DNA of 64,000 nt from CAJLIR01 sp964408085 (GCA_964408085.1 CAYOYB010000006.1:62001-126000), one strand, 5' to 3'; positions 24,595 through 34,034 are shown, counted from the stretch's first letter. A program made the numbers and translations. The notes: generated by a model not told the origin, from the sequence alone.

Positions 24595-24634
24595 ATTATA
24601 AAAAAACGACATAATAAATTATGTCGTTTTGTCG
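24595..24634 (-). promoter_or_regulatory. Candidate spoIIGA promoter with two TGTCG motifs
   Basis: TATAAT (24595-24600) lies just past the ftsZ terminator on the minus strand. No -35 box is seen at the usual distance, but two TGTCG elements occur at about 24622-24626 and 24630-24634 (read on the plus strand), resembling half of the Spo0A box TTTGTCGAA. In Bacillus the spoIIG promoter is Spo0A-activated and lacks a normally spaced -35. Confidence 0.35.
24598..24630 (-). terminator. Intrinsic terminator of ftsZ
   Basis: AAAACGACATAA (24603-24614) pairs perfectly with TTATGTCGTTTT (24619-24630), and the minus strand continues with T residues. It separates the ftsQAZ genes from the spoIIGA-sigE pair. 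Confidence 0.85.
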
Positions 24635-24651
24635 TATTTAAATAAAATTTA

Positions 24652-25716
24652 TTAAAATCCTCTTTTTCTTAAAAATGGTGGTAAATCACTATCATCATCG
24701 TCATCATCTTCTACTACATTAGTACTAATTGGTTCTTGTTTAACAGTAGCTGCTACTTTTGCTTTATCTGAATCTTCAAAACCTGTTGCTATAACAGTAA
24801 CGATAATTTCGTCATTTAAATTTTCATTAATAACAGCTCCAAAAATAGTATTAATATCAGTATTGGCTGAAGTTCTAATTACTTCGGCAGCTTCTTCTAC
24901 TTCAAATAAAGTTAAATTTTCGCCACCAGTTACATTAATAATAGCGTCAGTTGCTCCACTAATACTTGTTTCAAGTAATGGACTAGAAACAGCTTGTTTT
25001 GCTGCCTCAGTTGCACGATTTTCACCAGCACCAATTCCAATACCAATTAAAGCATTTCCACGTTTTTCCATAACTGATTTAACATCAGCAAAATCAAGGT
25101 TAATTAATCCTGCAACCGCAATTAAATCAGAAATAGATTGAACACCACGCATTAAAATATTGTCAACTTCTTTAAATGAAGCTAAAAGTGGTGTTGATTT
25201 ATCAATAATTTCTCTTAAACGATCATTTGGTATAACAATTAATGTATCAACATGCTTTTTTAATTCATCAAGCCCAACAATAGCTTGGTCCATACGTTTT
25301 TTTCCCTCAAAGGAGAATGGTTTAGTAACAATTCCAACTGTAAGAGCACCTAATTCTTGCGCTATGCTAGCAACAATAGGAGCAGCACCTGTTCCTGTTC
25401 CTCCACCCATACCACAAGTAACAAAAACCATATCGGCACCTTCTAAAGCTGCTTCAATTTCTGATCTTGACTCTAAAGCAGCTTCTCTACCAATATCTGG
25501 TTTTGATCCTGCTCCTCTTCCACCAGTCAATTCAGCGCCAATTTGTATTTTAAGTGGTGCTTTTGATGCGTTTAAAACTTGCAAATCAGTATTTGCAACA
25601 ATAAAATCAACACCCTTTATTCCTGATTCAATCATACGATTAACGGCATTGCCACCACCGCCACCTACACCAATGACTTTTATTTTGGCAATTTGATCTA
25701 TTTCTAACCCAAACAT
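24652..25716 (-). CDS. ftsZ: Cell division protein FtsZ
   Basis: The 354-residue protein has the tubulin-like GTPase domain: KVIGVGGGGGNAVNRM, the signature GGGTGTGAAPIVA, and NLDFADVKSVM (T7 loop). A short acidic linker leads to the C-terminal peptide DLPPFLRKRGF that binds FtsA and other partners. It polymerises into the Z ring at the division or polar septum site. GGAGG precedes the ATG. It lies 13 bases after ftsA. Confidence 0.99.
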   Translation of the reverse strand: MFGLEIDQIAKIKVIGVGGGGGNAVNRMIESGIKGVDFIVANTDLQVLNASKAPLKIQIGAELTGGRGAGSKPDIGREAALESRSEIEAALEGADMVFVTCGMGGGTGTGAAPIVASIAQELGALTVGIVTKPFSFEGKKRMDQAIVGLDELKKHVDTLIVIPNDRLREIIDKSTPLLASFKEVDNILMRGVQSISDLIAVAGLINLDFADVKSVMEKRGNALIGIGIGAGENRATEAAKQAVSSPLLETSISGATDAIINVTGGENLTLFEVEEAAEVIRTSANTDINTIFGAVINENLNDEIIVTVIATGFEDSDKAKVAATVKQEPISTNVVEDDDDDDSDLPPFLRKRGF

Positions 25717-25728
25717 AAATTTCCTCCC

Positions 25729-26976
25729 TTATTCACCAAAAAAGTATCCAAAAACCTTACTTAACATTGAGTCGTTTGAATTACTAGTAACACTATTACG
25801 ATTAGAACTTAATTCTTCTATTTCATTTTTTTTAAACATTGTATAACTACTTCCATTTAAATTTAGCTTGCTAACAAAATAAAGAATATTGCCAATTGCA
25901 GAAGAATATTTATTATTTCTAACACCAATTAGCTTTATATTACCAACTGTAGCATGTTTTCCAAGGACCTCTTCAACAATATAATTAAAATGTGTCATAT
26001 TACTAGTTCCACCAGTTAATATTATATAATCTAATTTCTTATTAGTCAAAGTAGATATTTCCTTTTTAACAGAATTTAAAATTTGTTCTAGTCTTGCCAT
26101 TACAACTTCTGAAGCCTCATATTGATTAACTTTTCGTGTCTTTCCAGAAGTAGTCGTGACCATACAGATATCATTAGCACTAGCATTTTTTTTATGTGCT
26201 AAAGCAAACTTTTCTTTCATTTTGCAAGAATCATCTAAAGGAATTTTATAAATATAAGATAAATCATTATCAATATTTTTTCCACCATTCTGCAAAATAG
26301 AACCTTTTACAATAACACCCTTATTAAATAGAGAAATTGTTGTTATTTCTGAACCAACATTAACAATCGAACCAACTTTCATATTCATATCGTCATTTTT
26401 TAAGGAATAGTAGTCTCCAATACCATTAATAGATACGTCATCGACTTCTATTCCTAAACTATCAAATAAATTCAAAACGGAATATAAATTTTTCTTAGGC
26501 GTCGTAACCATAATTCCCCTCATTGATAATATCTCGCCATTTAAACCCTTAGGATCTAATATTCCCTCTTCATTATCGACAGAAAAATCAATTGGAACTG
26601 TCGTAATAATCGATTTACCTGATAAATCATGACTTGTGATTGCACTTTCTATAACCTTATCAACATCTTTACCAACTATAATATGATCATCAGCTAAAAT
26701 ATTAATTGAACCTTTAACCATAAAATACTCAGCAAAATATGATGGTACAGAAACTAGAGTATGTTCGATTTTAGCACCTAACATATCCTCTATTCTAGAC
26801 ACTGCTAACTTTAAAGAAGATTGAGCTTCTTCAAAATTAGTTATTAACCCTTTTTTTATTCCTCTAGATTTAACAGAAGATGCCGCTAGTAAATTCAATT
26901 TGTTCTTAATCAACTCGCATACGACTATTTTGATTGTATCAGAACCAATATCAACACTAGTGTAAATATGTTTCAC
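25729..26976 (-). CDS. ftsA: Cell division protein FtsA
   Basis: The 415-residue protein has the actin-like fold: DIGSDTIKIVVCEL phosphate-1 motif, SVPSYFAEYF region, the 1C subdomain, ILTGGTSNMTHF adenosine motif, and a C-terminal amphipathic helix (SKVFGYFFGE) after a Ser/Asn-rich linker. It tethers FtsZ to the membrane. It is part of the ftsA-ftsZ pair. Some residues in the 1C domain are unusual but the family assignment is secure. Confidence 0.97.
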   Translation of the reverse strand: MKHIYTSVDIGSDTIKIVVCELIKNKLNLLAASSVKSRGIKKGLITNFEEAQSSLKLAVSRIEDMLGAKIEHTLVSVPSYFAEYFMVKGSINILADDHIIVGKDVDKVIESAITSHDLSGKSIITTVPIDFSVDNEEGILDPKGLNGEILSMRGIMVTTPKKNLYSVLNLFDSLGIEVDDVSINGIGDYYSLKNDDMNMKVGSIVNVGSEITTISLFNKGVIVKGSILQNGGKNIDNDLSYIYKIPLDDSCKMKEKFALAHKKNASANDICMVTTTSGKTRKVNQYEASEVVMARLEQILNSVKKEISTLTNKKLDYIILTGGTSNMTHFNYIVEEVLGKHATVGNIKLIGVRNNKYSSAIGNILYFVSKLNLNGSSYTMFKKNEIEELSSNRNSVTSNSNDSMLSKVFGYFFGE

Positions 26977-27041
26977 AATATCATCTCCTATAATCTAAAA
27001 TCAATTATACTATATATTTTCAAAAAAGTAAAAGAAAAAAA

Positions 27042-27064
27042 TAAAAAAAGTTCTAAAAAGAACT
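27042..27064 (-). terminator. Terminator overlapping the end of ftsQ
   Basis: AGTTCT (27049-27054) pairs with AGAACT (27059-27064) around a 4-base loop with a T run on the minus strand. The ftsQ stop (27063) is inside the arm. It separates ftsQ from ftsA. Confidence 0.7.
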
Positions 27065-27761
27065 ATTTTTCTATAATTTCAAAATAATTTCCTGAATCCA
27101 AATACACGATTCCCTTTTTATTTCCAAAGTTTTTAATAATTTCAATATACTTATTTAAATTAGAAAATTTATATAAATTAATATATACATAATTTCCATC
27201 TTTCATATACAATAAGAATCTTTCATCATCATAATCACTAGGGTCATATTTAATTTCTGAGATACGCTCTAATATATTATTATCTAATAAACCCATTTTT
27301 TCGACAAAATCCTGATATTTTAAATTTGGAATATAATTTATTACAGTTGGAACATCAAAAGTTTTGTCGACTTTAGAGCCATCTAATAAAATTGTTTTAT
27401 TATCAGTTTTATAAAAAAATAATGGATAATTTTCTTCAACAGTAATATATACTTGTGTTAAATATTTTTTTGTAACTTTAGCACTCTTAATATATATATT
27501 ATTTTCTAAATTCTTTTTTATTTTAGAACTAGAAAAATTTAATGTTTTAGGATAATCAGAAATAGAAGCAATATCAATAATCTCTTGTTCTTTAAGTATA
27601 TTGTAATCACCATCTACATATATATTTGTTATTTTTAGATTAATAAAAAAAACTAATGATAATATAATTACTACTAAAATTAAAAGAAGTATAAACACAC
27701 GCGTATATTTAATTTTTACTTTCTTTTTAGGTTTTGTTCTTTTTAATGTCTTTTTTGTCAT
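27063..27761 (-). CDS. ftsQ: Cell division protein FtsQ/DivIB
   Basis: The 232-residue bitopic protein has a very basic cytosolic N terminus (MTKKTLKRTKPKKK), one span (about 25-48) and an extracellular POTRA domain starting ITNIYVDGDYNILKEQEIIDIA, followed by the beta domain. It links FtsL/DivIC with the septal synthase. It is placed between murB and ftsA as in other dcw clusters. SD GGGGTGAT precedes the ATG. Confidence 0.9.
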   Translation of the reverse strand: MTKKTLKRTKPKKKVKIKYTRVFILLLILVVIILSLVFFINLKITNIYVDGDYNILKEQEIIDIASISDYPKTLNFSSSKIKKNLENNIYIKSAKVTKKYLTQVYITVEENYPLFFYKTDNKTILLDGSKVDKTFDVPTVINYIPNLKYQDFVEKMGLLDNNILERISEIKYDPSDYDDERFLLYMKDGNYVYINLYKFSNLNKYIEIIKNFGNKKGIVYLDSGNYFEIIEK

Positions 27762-27890
27762 GATATCACCCCTAATATTCTATAATAAGTTTATCATAAA
27801 AATAAATTTTAGGCACTATTTTTATCATATTTACTTAAATTTAAGTTTAGAATATTCAGTTATTTTACACAAATTTAAAATTTTATATTC

Positions 27891-27925
27891 AAAAAAAATA
27901 ATCCATATAAATTCTATGGACTATT
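27891..27925 (-). terminator. Intrinsic terminator of murG-murB
   Basis: An 11-bp stem (27897-27907 with 27915-27925, one G-U on RNA) is followed on the minus strand by eight T residues just after murB. The rest of 27762-27934 is AT-rich and shows no gene. Confidence 0.8.
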
Positions 27926-27934
27926 TTTACCAAA

Positions 27935-28828
27935 TTATTCAACAAATTCTTGCTCTATTTTTAAATCAATACCATATTTTTCATATACTTTCATCTTTGT
28001 TTCAACAATTAATTTTTTTATATCATCACCACTAGCATTGTCATAATTAACAATAAAATTGGCATGTTTTTCACTTATAATTGCTCCACCTATTTTATAC
28101 CCTTTTAATCCTAAATCTTCAATTAATTTTCCAGCATAAATATCACTACTAGGATTTCTAAATACGCTTCCAGCCGAAGGATATTCTAATGGTTGACTAT
28201 TAATTCGACGATTTTTTCTATCTTCAATTAAAGCTAAAATTTCTTCACTATTTCCATAGTCTAACTTAAAAGTAGCATCTAAACAAACAAAATTATTTTT
28301 TTCTTGCAAATAAGAGTGACGATATGAAAAATTGAAATCAGAATTGTCTAATTTTTTTATTTCTAAATTATCAGTTAAAATTGTAGCATTAACTAAAATT
28401 TTACTTATATCGCTATTATAGGCTCCAGCATTCATATAAACTGCTCCACCAACAGTTGCAGGAATTCCTGTTGCAAATTCCATTCCTGTAAGACCAAGTC
28501 TTGATACACGATAAGCTAATTTCATTAAATTAACCCCACTACCAGCTTTAATTATATTATCATTTATTTCAATATTATTAAGATTTTTTAAATTTATCAA
28601 AATCATATCATAATATTTATCAGAAAAAACTAAATTAGAACCATTGCCAATAATTTTTATTCTTATGTTATTATCTTTAGCAAAAGCAATAATTCTTTTT
28701 AATTCCTCAATATTATTAGGAAGCACTAATGCTAAAGCACTACCTCCAACATTATAAGTATTATATTTTTTTAAAGATACATCATAGACAATTTCTCCAC
28801 AATTTAATTGTTTTAATTGTTCTTTCAT
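27935..28828 (-). CDS. murB: UDP-N-acetylenolpyruvoylglucosamine reductase
   Basis: The 297-residue flavoprotein has the FAD-binding motifs KKYNTYNVGG, IKIIGNGSNLVFSD and ATGIPATVGGAVYMNAGAY, the catalytic serine in YPSAGSVFRNP and a conserved SEKHANFIVN end. It reduces enolpyruvyl-UDP-GlcNAc to UDP-MurNAc in cytoplasmic peptidoglycan precursor synthesis. It starts one base after murG stops, so the two genes are coupled. Confidence 0.98.
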   Translation of the reverse strand: MKEQLKQLNCGEIVYDVSLKKYNTYNVGGSALALVLPNNIEELKRIIAFAKDNNIRIKIIGNGSNLVFSDKYYDMILINLKNLNNIEINDNIIKAGSGVNLMKLAYRVSRLGLTGMEFATGIPATVGGAVYMNAGAYNSDISKILVNATILTDNLEIKKLDNSDFNFSYRHSYLQEKNNFVCLDATFKLDYGNSEEILALIEDRKNRRINSQPLEYPSAGSVFRNPSSDIYAGKLIEDLGLKGYKIGGAIISEKHANFIVNYDNASGDDIKKLIVETKMKVYEKYGIDLKIEQEFVE

Positions 28829-28829
28829 A

Positions 28830-29912
28830 CTATTTCCTATCTACCATTTCTTTTAAAATGTTATATATTTTCCCAGCACTATTTGGTATATATAATTCTT
28901 TTAAATTATTTTTCATTTCTTGTAATTTTTTAGAATCATTAATCAATTCATCGATTTTTCTAACCAATATATCACCTTTTAAATCTTTTTCTTCTAATAA
29001 AATAGCTGCATTTCTATTTGTTAAATCTAAAGCATTTTTATATTGATGATTATTAGCTACATAAGGACTTGGCACCAAAATTGATGGTATTCCTAAAGCA
29101 ATAATCTCGCTTAAAGTTGAAGCTCCACATCTACTGACAATTAAATCAGCTCTTTTTAAAATTCTCGCTTGATTATCTACATAAGGCACAACTTTAACAT
29201 TTTTAGGGAATTCATTATTTTTAACTAATTCAAAAGATGCTTTACCAGTTACAAATAAAACTTCATAAGGTTTATTATTAAACATATATATTGATTTAAC
29301 TAAAAATTCTGTCATTTTTTCACTACCTAGTGACCCCATAACAATATATACTAATTTTTTATCTTCTGTTAAACCAAACTCTGATTTTTTAGCCTCTTCG
29401 CTATTTATTGCGCTTTCACTACATGGATTACCTGTAAAAACAGCTTTACAGCTTGGAAAAGCAGCTAATGTTGATTTAAATGATACACCTATTTTGGTAC
29501 AACCCTTACTTAAAAATTTATTACATTTTCCTGGAAGACTATTTTGTTCATGAATAAATGTTTTATAGCCTAATTTTTGAGCAGCATAAACAACAGGACC
29601 TGTTACATAACCACCTACACCAATTACAATATCAGGATTAAATTTTTTTATTATATCTTTACACTTTTTATAACTATTTAAAAAACTTTTAACAGTTTTA
29701 ATATTTTTAAATGGATTTTTACCTTGAAAACCATATATTTCAATACTTTTAAAAGGTATATTATTAGCTGGAACAATATCTTTTTCCATTCTGTTATGTG
29801 TACCAATATATAAAATTGAACTATCAGGTTCCATTTTTTTAATACGATTAATAATAGCTAAAGCAGGATAAATATGTCCCCCTGTTCCTCCAGCACTTAC
29901 AATTACTTTCAT
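28830..29912 (-). CDS. murG: UDP-GlcNAc:lipid I N-acetylglucosaminyltransferase
   Basis: The 360-residue GT28 enzyme begins KVIVSAGGTGGHIYPALAI and has VIGVGGYVTGPV, a third glycine-rich loop (VIMGSLGSEKM), and RCGASTLSEIIALGIPSILVPSP, the sugar-nucleotide site. It converts lipid I to lipid II at the inner membrane face. It is the first gene of the murG-murB-ftsQ-ftsA-ftsZ run; murC, murD and ftsW are not visible. Confidence 0.98.
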   Translation of the reverse strand: MKVIVSAGGTGGHIYPALAIINRIKKMEPDSSILYIGTHNRMEKDIVPANNIPFKSIEIYGFQGKNPFKNIKTVKSFLNSYKKCKDIIKKFNPDIVIGVGGYVTGPVVYAAQKLGYKTFIHEQNSLPGKCNKFLSKGCTKIGVSFKSTLAAFPSCKAVFTGNPCSESAINSEEAKKSEFGLTEDKKLVYIVMGSLGSEKMTEFLVKSIYMFNNKPYEVLFVTGKASFELVKNNEFPKNVKVVPYVDNQARILKRADLIVSRCGASTLSEIIALGIPSILVPSPYVANNHQYKNALDLTNRNAAILLEEKDLKGDILVRKIDELINDSKKLQEMKNNLKELYIPNSAGKIYNILKEMVDRK

Positions 29913-29976
29913 CTAATCACCTACTACTATAAGTATACCACACATCTTATTATTTTAGAATAAACAATGTAATTAT

Positions 29977-30004
29977 TTGACAAAAATTAAATTTATTATA
30001 TAAT
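29977..30004 (+). promoter_or_regulatory. Consensus promoter of the 275-residue membrane protein gene
   Basis: Perfect TTGACA (29977-29982) and TATAAT (29999-30004) with a 16-base spacer. Sequence and spacing nearly match the promoter at 31011..31038. Confidence 0.8.
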
Positions 30005-30035
30005 AAAGAATATATTAAAAAGGAGGAAAAATAAA

Positions 30036-30863
30036 ATGTCTAAAACAGAAAATAATATAGAAAACGACTCAGCCTATGCAAAATCACTAAAACGCCTATT
30101 AAAATCATCTACAAGCTATCGTAGTGAATTAGGTGACACAATAAATAATGAAGAACAAGCTAGAGATAATTTTAATAAACTTCCAATTACGACTATAAAG
30201 CAAGAAATATTAATTATGATAATATTGCATATAATAAAAATTCCAATATTAATTTCAATAAAAGCATTCCTAGTACAAAATTTAGCAATACTTTCTACAA
30301 TAATCGTAGCAGCTCCTATATTAAGTATACCTATTTCTTCAATTCTACAAAGGAAATGTACTAAAAAAATTTCTATAATAACCCAACAATTTGATGCTAT
30401 AAATACAATTTATGAATATTTAAGAAGTGAACTAAAAATTTCAAAAGAACATGATAACCTTTTATCAAATGATCAAATATTAGAAAAAGAACGAATTCAT
30501 AATAATGATATAAATTACATTTTACAAAATAGTTATGTTCAAGATATAAACAATAAATATTCAGAAGAATATCGCAAAAATAAAATTATAATTGATTCAC
30601 TAAAAAATTTAGATGATAACCAAAAAAAAGAATACTTAGATAGAATATATCAACAAATGAGAAATGATTTTACTAAAACAACTATCGATATTAATGAATT
30701 AGCATTACCTAATGAAAGTAGTATCAGATTAGAATTACCTAGTACAAATACAGACGATGACAAACTACCACTATTTCCTTCTGGCGATGTAGGTATATTT
30801 GAAAATATAACATATTTAGATGATAAAAATGATAAAAAGTTTCAAAAGAGATATCCAAATTAA
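30036..30863 (+). CDS. Orphan membrane protein, 275 residues
   Basis: I do not recognise this protein. It has a charged N terminus (YAKSLKRLLKSSTSYRSEL), two adjacent spans at about 55-76 and 83-106 with a short loop, then a long cytosolic helical part rich in Lys, Asp and Asn. The N-terminal YAKSL pattern recurs as PYSESLSEL in the next plus-strand gene, which has a similar two-span layout, so the two may be distant relatives. AGGAGG lies nine bases before the ATG. It has its own strong promoter and a terminator, thus a single-gene unit. Confidence 0.7.
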   Translation: MSKTENNIENDSAYAKSLKRLLKSSTSYRSELGDTINNEEQARDNFNKLPITTIKQEILIMIILHIIKIPILISIKAFLVQNLAILSTIIVAAPILSIPISSILQRKCTKKISIITQQFDAINTIYEYLRSELKISKEHDNLLSNDQILEKERIHNNDINYILQNSYVQDINNKYSEEYRKNKIIIDSLKNLDDNQKKEYLDRIYQQMRNDFTKTTIDINELALPNESSIRLELPSTNTDDDKLPLFPSGDVGIFENITYLDDKNDKKFQKRYPN

Positions 30864-30874
30864 GATTTAAATTA

Positions 30875-30915
30875 TAAGAACTATTGAATTTTTAATTTTA
30901 AATAGTTCTTTTTCT
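30875..30915 (+). terminator. Intrinsic terminator of the 275-residue membrane protein gene
   Basis: AAGAACTATT (30876-30885) pairs with AATAGTTCTT (30901-30910), followed by TTTCT. Confidence 0.8.
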
Positions 30916-31010
30916 AGGAAAAAATTGATAATATATCAACTTATTTTCTAAGTTTTTAAAAATAAATTTAACTATTCTACTACTAAAAATATACTAAACA
31001 TTATAATTAT

Positions 31011-31038
31011 TTGACAAAAATAAAATTTGTTGTATAAT
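31011..31038 (+). promoter_or_regulatory. Consensus promoter of the 201-residue membrane protein gene
   Basis: Perfect TTGACA (31011-31016) and TATAAT (31033-31038) with a 16-base spacer. The flanking TAATTATTTGACAAAAAT is shared with 29977. Confidence 0.8.
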
Positions 31039-31066
31039 AAACCATGTTAAAAAGGGGGAAATATAA

Positions 31067-31672
31067 ATGAATAATGAGCAAAGGAAAAAAACACCATATT
31101 CAGAATCACTATCAGAACTAATAAAAATTAGTAACGATTTTTTAAAAACGAGCAATAAAAAAATCAAAATGATAAAAATTAGAAATATCATAATTATATG
31201 TACTACATTAGTTTTAACATTCACTGTATTAAAAACAATCATACCATTATCGCTTATCACTAGTTGTTTAATTGATGGATTTGAAATCTATAAATCAAAA
31301 AAACAAGTTAATAATATTCAAAAACGAAAAAAAGCAATTGAAAAAATTAATGACTTTTTTAATTTAGAAGCAGAATTAATTAAAAATAATTGCGCAAGTA
31401 AAAGTATTATGGGAAATTTTTTCAAACGAATGGAATATTCAAAAGACCTATATACTTGCTTTCAAACAGAAGATTCTATGTTTTTAAAAGATATCACAAA
31501 AAAATATACTAAAAACATTGAAAGTGATTTAACTATACTTAATAATGGAAATAAACAAACGAATGTTAAACCAATTTCCACAACTACAAATAATTCAGTA
31601 AATAATATAGTATATTTACCAAATAATAAGGAACCTATTAATGGATATTCATATGTCAAAAAAATTGGTTAA
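31067..31672 (+). CDS. Orphan membrane protein, 201 residues
   Basis: I do not recognise this protein. A basic N terminus (MNNEQRKKTPYSES) precedes two spans at about 43-62 and 64-78 and a cytosolic helical region with many lysines. The C terminus is polar and Asn/Thr-rich (TTTNNSVNNI). A GGGGG-type ribosome site precedes the ATG. It has the same gene design as the gene at 30036 (promoter, single gene, terminator). Function unknown. Confidence 0.65.
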   Translation: MNNEQRKKTPYSESLSELIKISNDFLKTSNKKIKMIKIRNIIIICTTLVLTFTVLKTIIPLSLITSCLIDGFEIYKSKKQVNNIQKRKKAIEKINDFFNLEAELIKNNCASKSIMGNFFKRMEYSKDLYTCFQTEDSMFLKDITKKYTKNIESDLTILNNGNKQTNVKPISTTTNNSVNNIVYLPNNKEPINGYSYVKKIG

Positions 31673-31675
31673 AAT

Positions 31676-31716
31676 AAAAAGAATCATTAGATTATAAAAT
31701 CTCTAACGATTCTTTT
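31676..31716. terminator. Bidirectional terminator between convergent genes
   Basis: AAGAATC and GATTCTT arms, extended by TTAG/CTAA after one mismatch, flanked by A and T runs. It serves the plus-strand gene ending at 31672 and the minus-strand DUF368 gene ending at 31717. Confidence 0.75.
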
Positions 31717-32562
31717 TTATTTATCGCCTAATTTATAAGCAATACCAAATCCTAAAATAAATAAAATAATACCAATTATTAAAGAAGGAATAGAAAATAC
31801 AAAACTAGAATTAATAATCAGATTTTGATAAATAATTGCGATTATTGACGCAAATATAAATCCTAACACCCCATAATAAGTTTTAACTTCATAATTTTTA
31901 AATAAAAACTCTAATAACTTAGCTATTAATAAAATACCGATTATTACCCCTATTCCAAATGGAATTAAAATCATTAAATTATTAGTTAAATTTGAAAAAT
32001 CAGTAATATCTTTAATAACATCTAAAATTGGTTTATAATAACCAATTGTCATTAAAACCGCTGAACCACTAACACCAGGTATAACCATAGTTGCAGAAGC
32101 TACAATTCCAACAACAAAAAGCAATAAATAATCAACAATACTCATATTTTCAAAACTAACGACATTTTCACCATTTAGAAATAATAATAAAATTATAAGA
32201 CTAAATGTTATAAGAAAAATAATTATATTAGAAATTTTTAATCTATTACCACTTACCTTATTTACAAGCATTGGAATACCACCTAATATAGCTCCTATAA
32301 AAAATAAAATTGTTGGCAAAACGTAATTTTCCAATGAAAAACTAATTGCGTGACTTAATGTTATGATTGAAAGTACCGCTCCTATAACAATAGGAATTAA
32401 AAATTTAATATTTTCCTTTAAATTCTTAAAAATATGACTAATACAACCAATTAACTGTTCATAAATTCCTAAAGTAATTGCTAATGTACCACCACTAACA
32501 CCTGGTATTATATTTGCGAGTCCAATAAAAAATCCTTTAATAACCAAAATTATACTCTTCAT
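31717..32562 (-). CDS. DUF368 membrane protein, undecaprenyl-phosphate translocase family (PopT-like)
   Basis: The 281-residue polytopic protein starts with IKGFFIGLANIIPGVSGGTLAITLGIYE and has the second family signature ATMVIPGVSGSAVLMTIGYY, the paired NIIPGVSGG / VIPGVSGS motifs of DUF368. Members of the family were identified as carriers that return undecaprenyl phosphate to the inner face of the membrane. That fits the nearby lipid-carrier glycosyltransferase gene at 33014. The gene stands alone with an A-rich region upstream. Confidence 0.88.
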   Translation of the reverse strand: MKSIILVIKGFFIGLANIIPGVSGGTLAITLGIYEQLIGCISHIFKNLKENIKFLIPIVIGAVLSIITLSHAISFSLENYVLPTILFFIGAILGGIPMLVNKVSGNRLKISNIIIFLITFSLIILLLFLNGENVVSFENMSIVDYLLLFVVGIVASATMVIPGVSGSAVLMTIGYYKPILDVIKDITDFSNLTNNLMILIPFGIGVIIGILLIAKLLEFLFKNYEVKTYYGVLGFIFASIIAIIYQNLIINSSFVFSIPSLIIGIILFILGFGIAYKLGDK

Positions 32563-32722
32563 AAAAAACCTCTTTCTAACCTAATACAAATTATAACAAA
32601 ATATAATACTAATGTAAATATTAACATAAATTACTAAAACTGGATATAAAAATGTTATTTATGGCTAGCAAAATAGATTGGCAATATATTTGTAATCCAT
32701 AATTAGAATAAATATAATAATT

Positions 32723-32953
32723 CTAAAGCTTAATTGTGACTAAAATTACATCTTCACCTATTTTTTCAATTTGTTCCCATTTAATAGTTAGCTCATTCTT
32801 ATTAGAAAACATTGATACAAAAAATTTAGATTTTTCAACAATTAAACCAGTCATTTTTCCACTGCTTTCAATTTCTATATCAATAATATTTCCAACTTTT
32901 TTTCCATCAATCATATTAATAACATCTTTATTTTGCAATTCTGATAAGCGCAT
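32723..32953 (-). CDS. ylmC: YlmC/YmxH-family PRC-barrel sporulation protein
   Basis: The 76-residue protein begins MRLSELQNKDVINMIDGKKVGNIIDIEI, the PRC-barrel pattern of YlmC/YmxH, a family kept in endospore formers with a poorly defined role. The start at 32953 has AGGTGG upstream; the longer in-frame start at 33010 would overlap the terminator. It is a single gene between the DUF368 gene and the glycosyltransferase. Confidence 0.88.
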   Translation of the reverse strand: MRLSELQNKDVINMIDGKKVGNIIDIEIESSGKMTGLIVEKSKFFVSMFSNKNELTIKWEQIEKIGEDVILVTIKL

Positions 32954-32996
32954 AATACCACCTAAATTATTATATTTTATAATATCAATCAATATG

Positions 32997-33032
32997 AAAA
33001 AAGAAATCAAATTCTATTTTGATTTCTTTTTT
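32997..33032 (-). terminator. Terminator containing the 3' end of the glycosyltransferase gene
   Basis: AAAAAAGAAATCAAA (32997-33011) and TTTGATTTCTTTTTT (33018-33032) form a long stem. The stop codon at 33014-33016 lies in the loop and the Lys-rich C-terminal codons form one arm. Confidence 0.85.
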
Positions 33033-33979
33033 TTATCTTCTAAATAATCTTCGATGATATATCTTGGTCTAGCTTTAGTTTCTAAATAAATTTTTCCAAT
33101 ATATTCCCCTATTATTCCTATAGATAAAAGTTGTAAACCACCAATTGCCCAAACTGAAGTCATAACTGATGACCAACCAATAATTGTTTGACCTGAAAAA
33201 TGTCTAACTAAAGTATATATAAGCATAATAAGACTAATAAGAAAAATTATAAAACCTAATAATACTATAAATCTAATTGGTTTTATCGTAAAGGATGTAA
33301 TTCCATCCAGAGCAAAACTAATCATCTTTTTTAAAGAATACTTTGTTTTACCAGCAAACCTATTTTGTCTATCATAATAGACAATTGAATATTTATAGCC
33401 AATTAATGGTACAATACCTCTTAAAAATAAATTAACTTCTTTAAATTTTTCAAGTTCTAAAATAGCTCTTTTACTCATAAGTCGATAATCAGCATGATTA
33501 TAAATAATTTCTATACCTAATAAACGCATTAATTTATATAACATAAGAGCACTATTACGTTTAAAAAAAGTATCTTTTTTTCTAGAACTTCTAACTCCAT
33601 AAACAATATCATTACCTTTTTTATATTCTTCTATAAATTTATCTATAACATTAATATCATCTTGCAAATCACAATCCATAGTTATAACAAAATCAGCATC
33701 ATTTTTAACTGTCATTAAACCTGCTAATAAAGCATTCTGGTGTCCTCTATTTCGTGATAAATTAATACCTGTAAACAATTTATCGTTTTTATGAAAATCT
33801 AAAATTAAATTCCATGTATTATCTATAGAACCATCATTTACAAATACTACTTTAGAGTGTGTTGAAATAATTCTTTTTTTGATTAAATCAGACATTTTTG
33901 CCTTTAATCTATTTTTAGTTTCAACTAATACTTCTTCTTCATTATAACAAGGAATAACTAAATACAATTTTTCCATCAT
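33014..33979 (-). CDS. GtrB/DPM1-like polyprenyl-phosphate glycosyltransferase (GT2)
   Basis: The 321-residue protein has a GT2 domain (LVIPCYNEEEVL, VFVNDGSIDNTW, FVITMDCDLQDD with the DxD motif, then a HADYRLMSKRA block) and two C-terminal spans (about 230-250 and 265-290), the GtrB arrangement. It likely moves a sugar from a nucleotide donor to undecaprenyl phosphate for envelope glycosylation. An adjacent ATG pair makes the start uncertain by one codon. No flippase or acceptor gene is adjacent. Confidence 0.85.
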   Translation of the reverse strand: MMEKLYLVIPCYNEEEVLVETKNRLKAKMSDLIKKRIISTHSKVVFVNDGSIDNTWNLILDFHKNDKLFTGINLSRNRGHQNALLAGLMTVKNDADFVITMDCDLQDDINVIDKFIEEYKKGNDIVYGVRSSRKKDTFFKRNSALMLYKLMRLLGIEIIYNHADYRLMSKRAILELEKFKEVNLFLRGIVPLIGYKYSIVYYDRQNRFAGKTKYSLKKMISFALDGITSFTIKPIRFIVLLGFIIFLISLIMLIYTLVRHFSGQTIIGWSSVMTSVWAIGGLQLLSIGIIGEYIGKIYLETKARPRYIIEDYLEDKKKKSK

Positions 33980-34034
33980 AATCGCCCACTAACTCTACAT
34001 AGATTATAACATTTAAAGACTAAAAAGTAAATTT

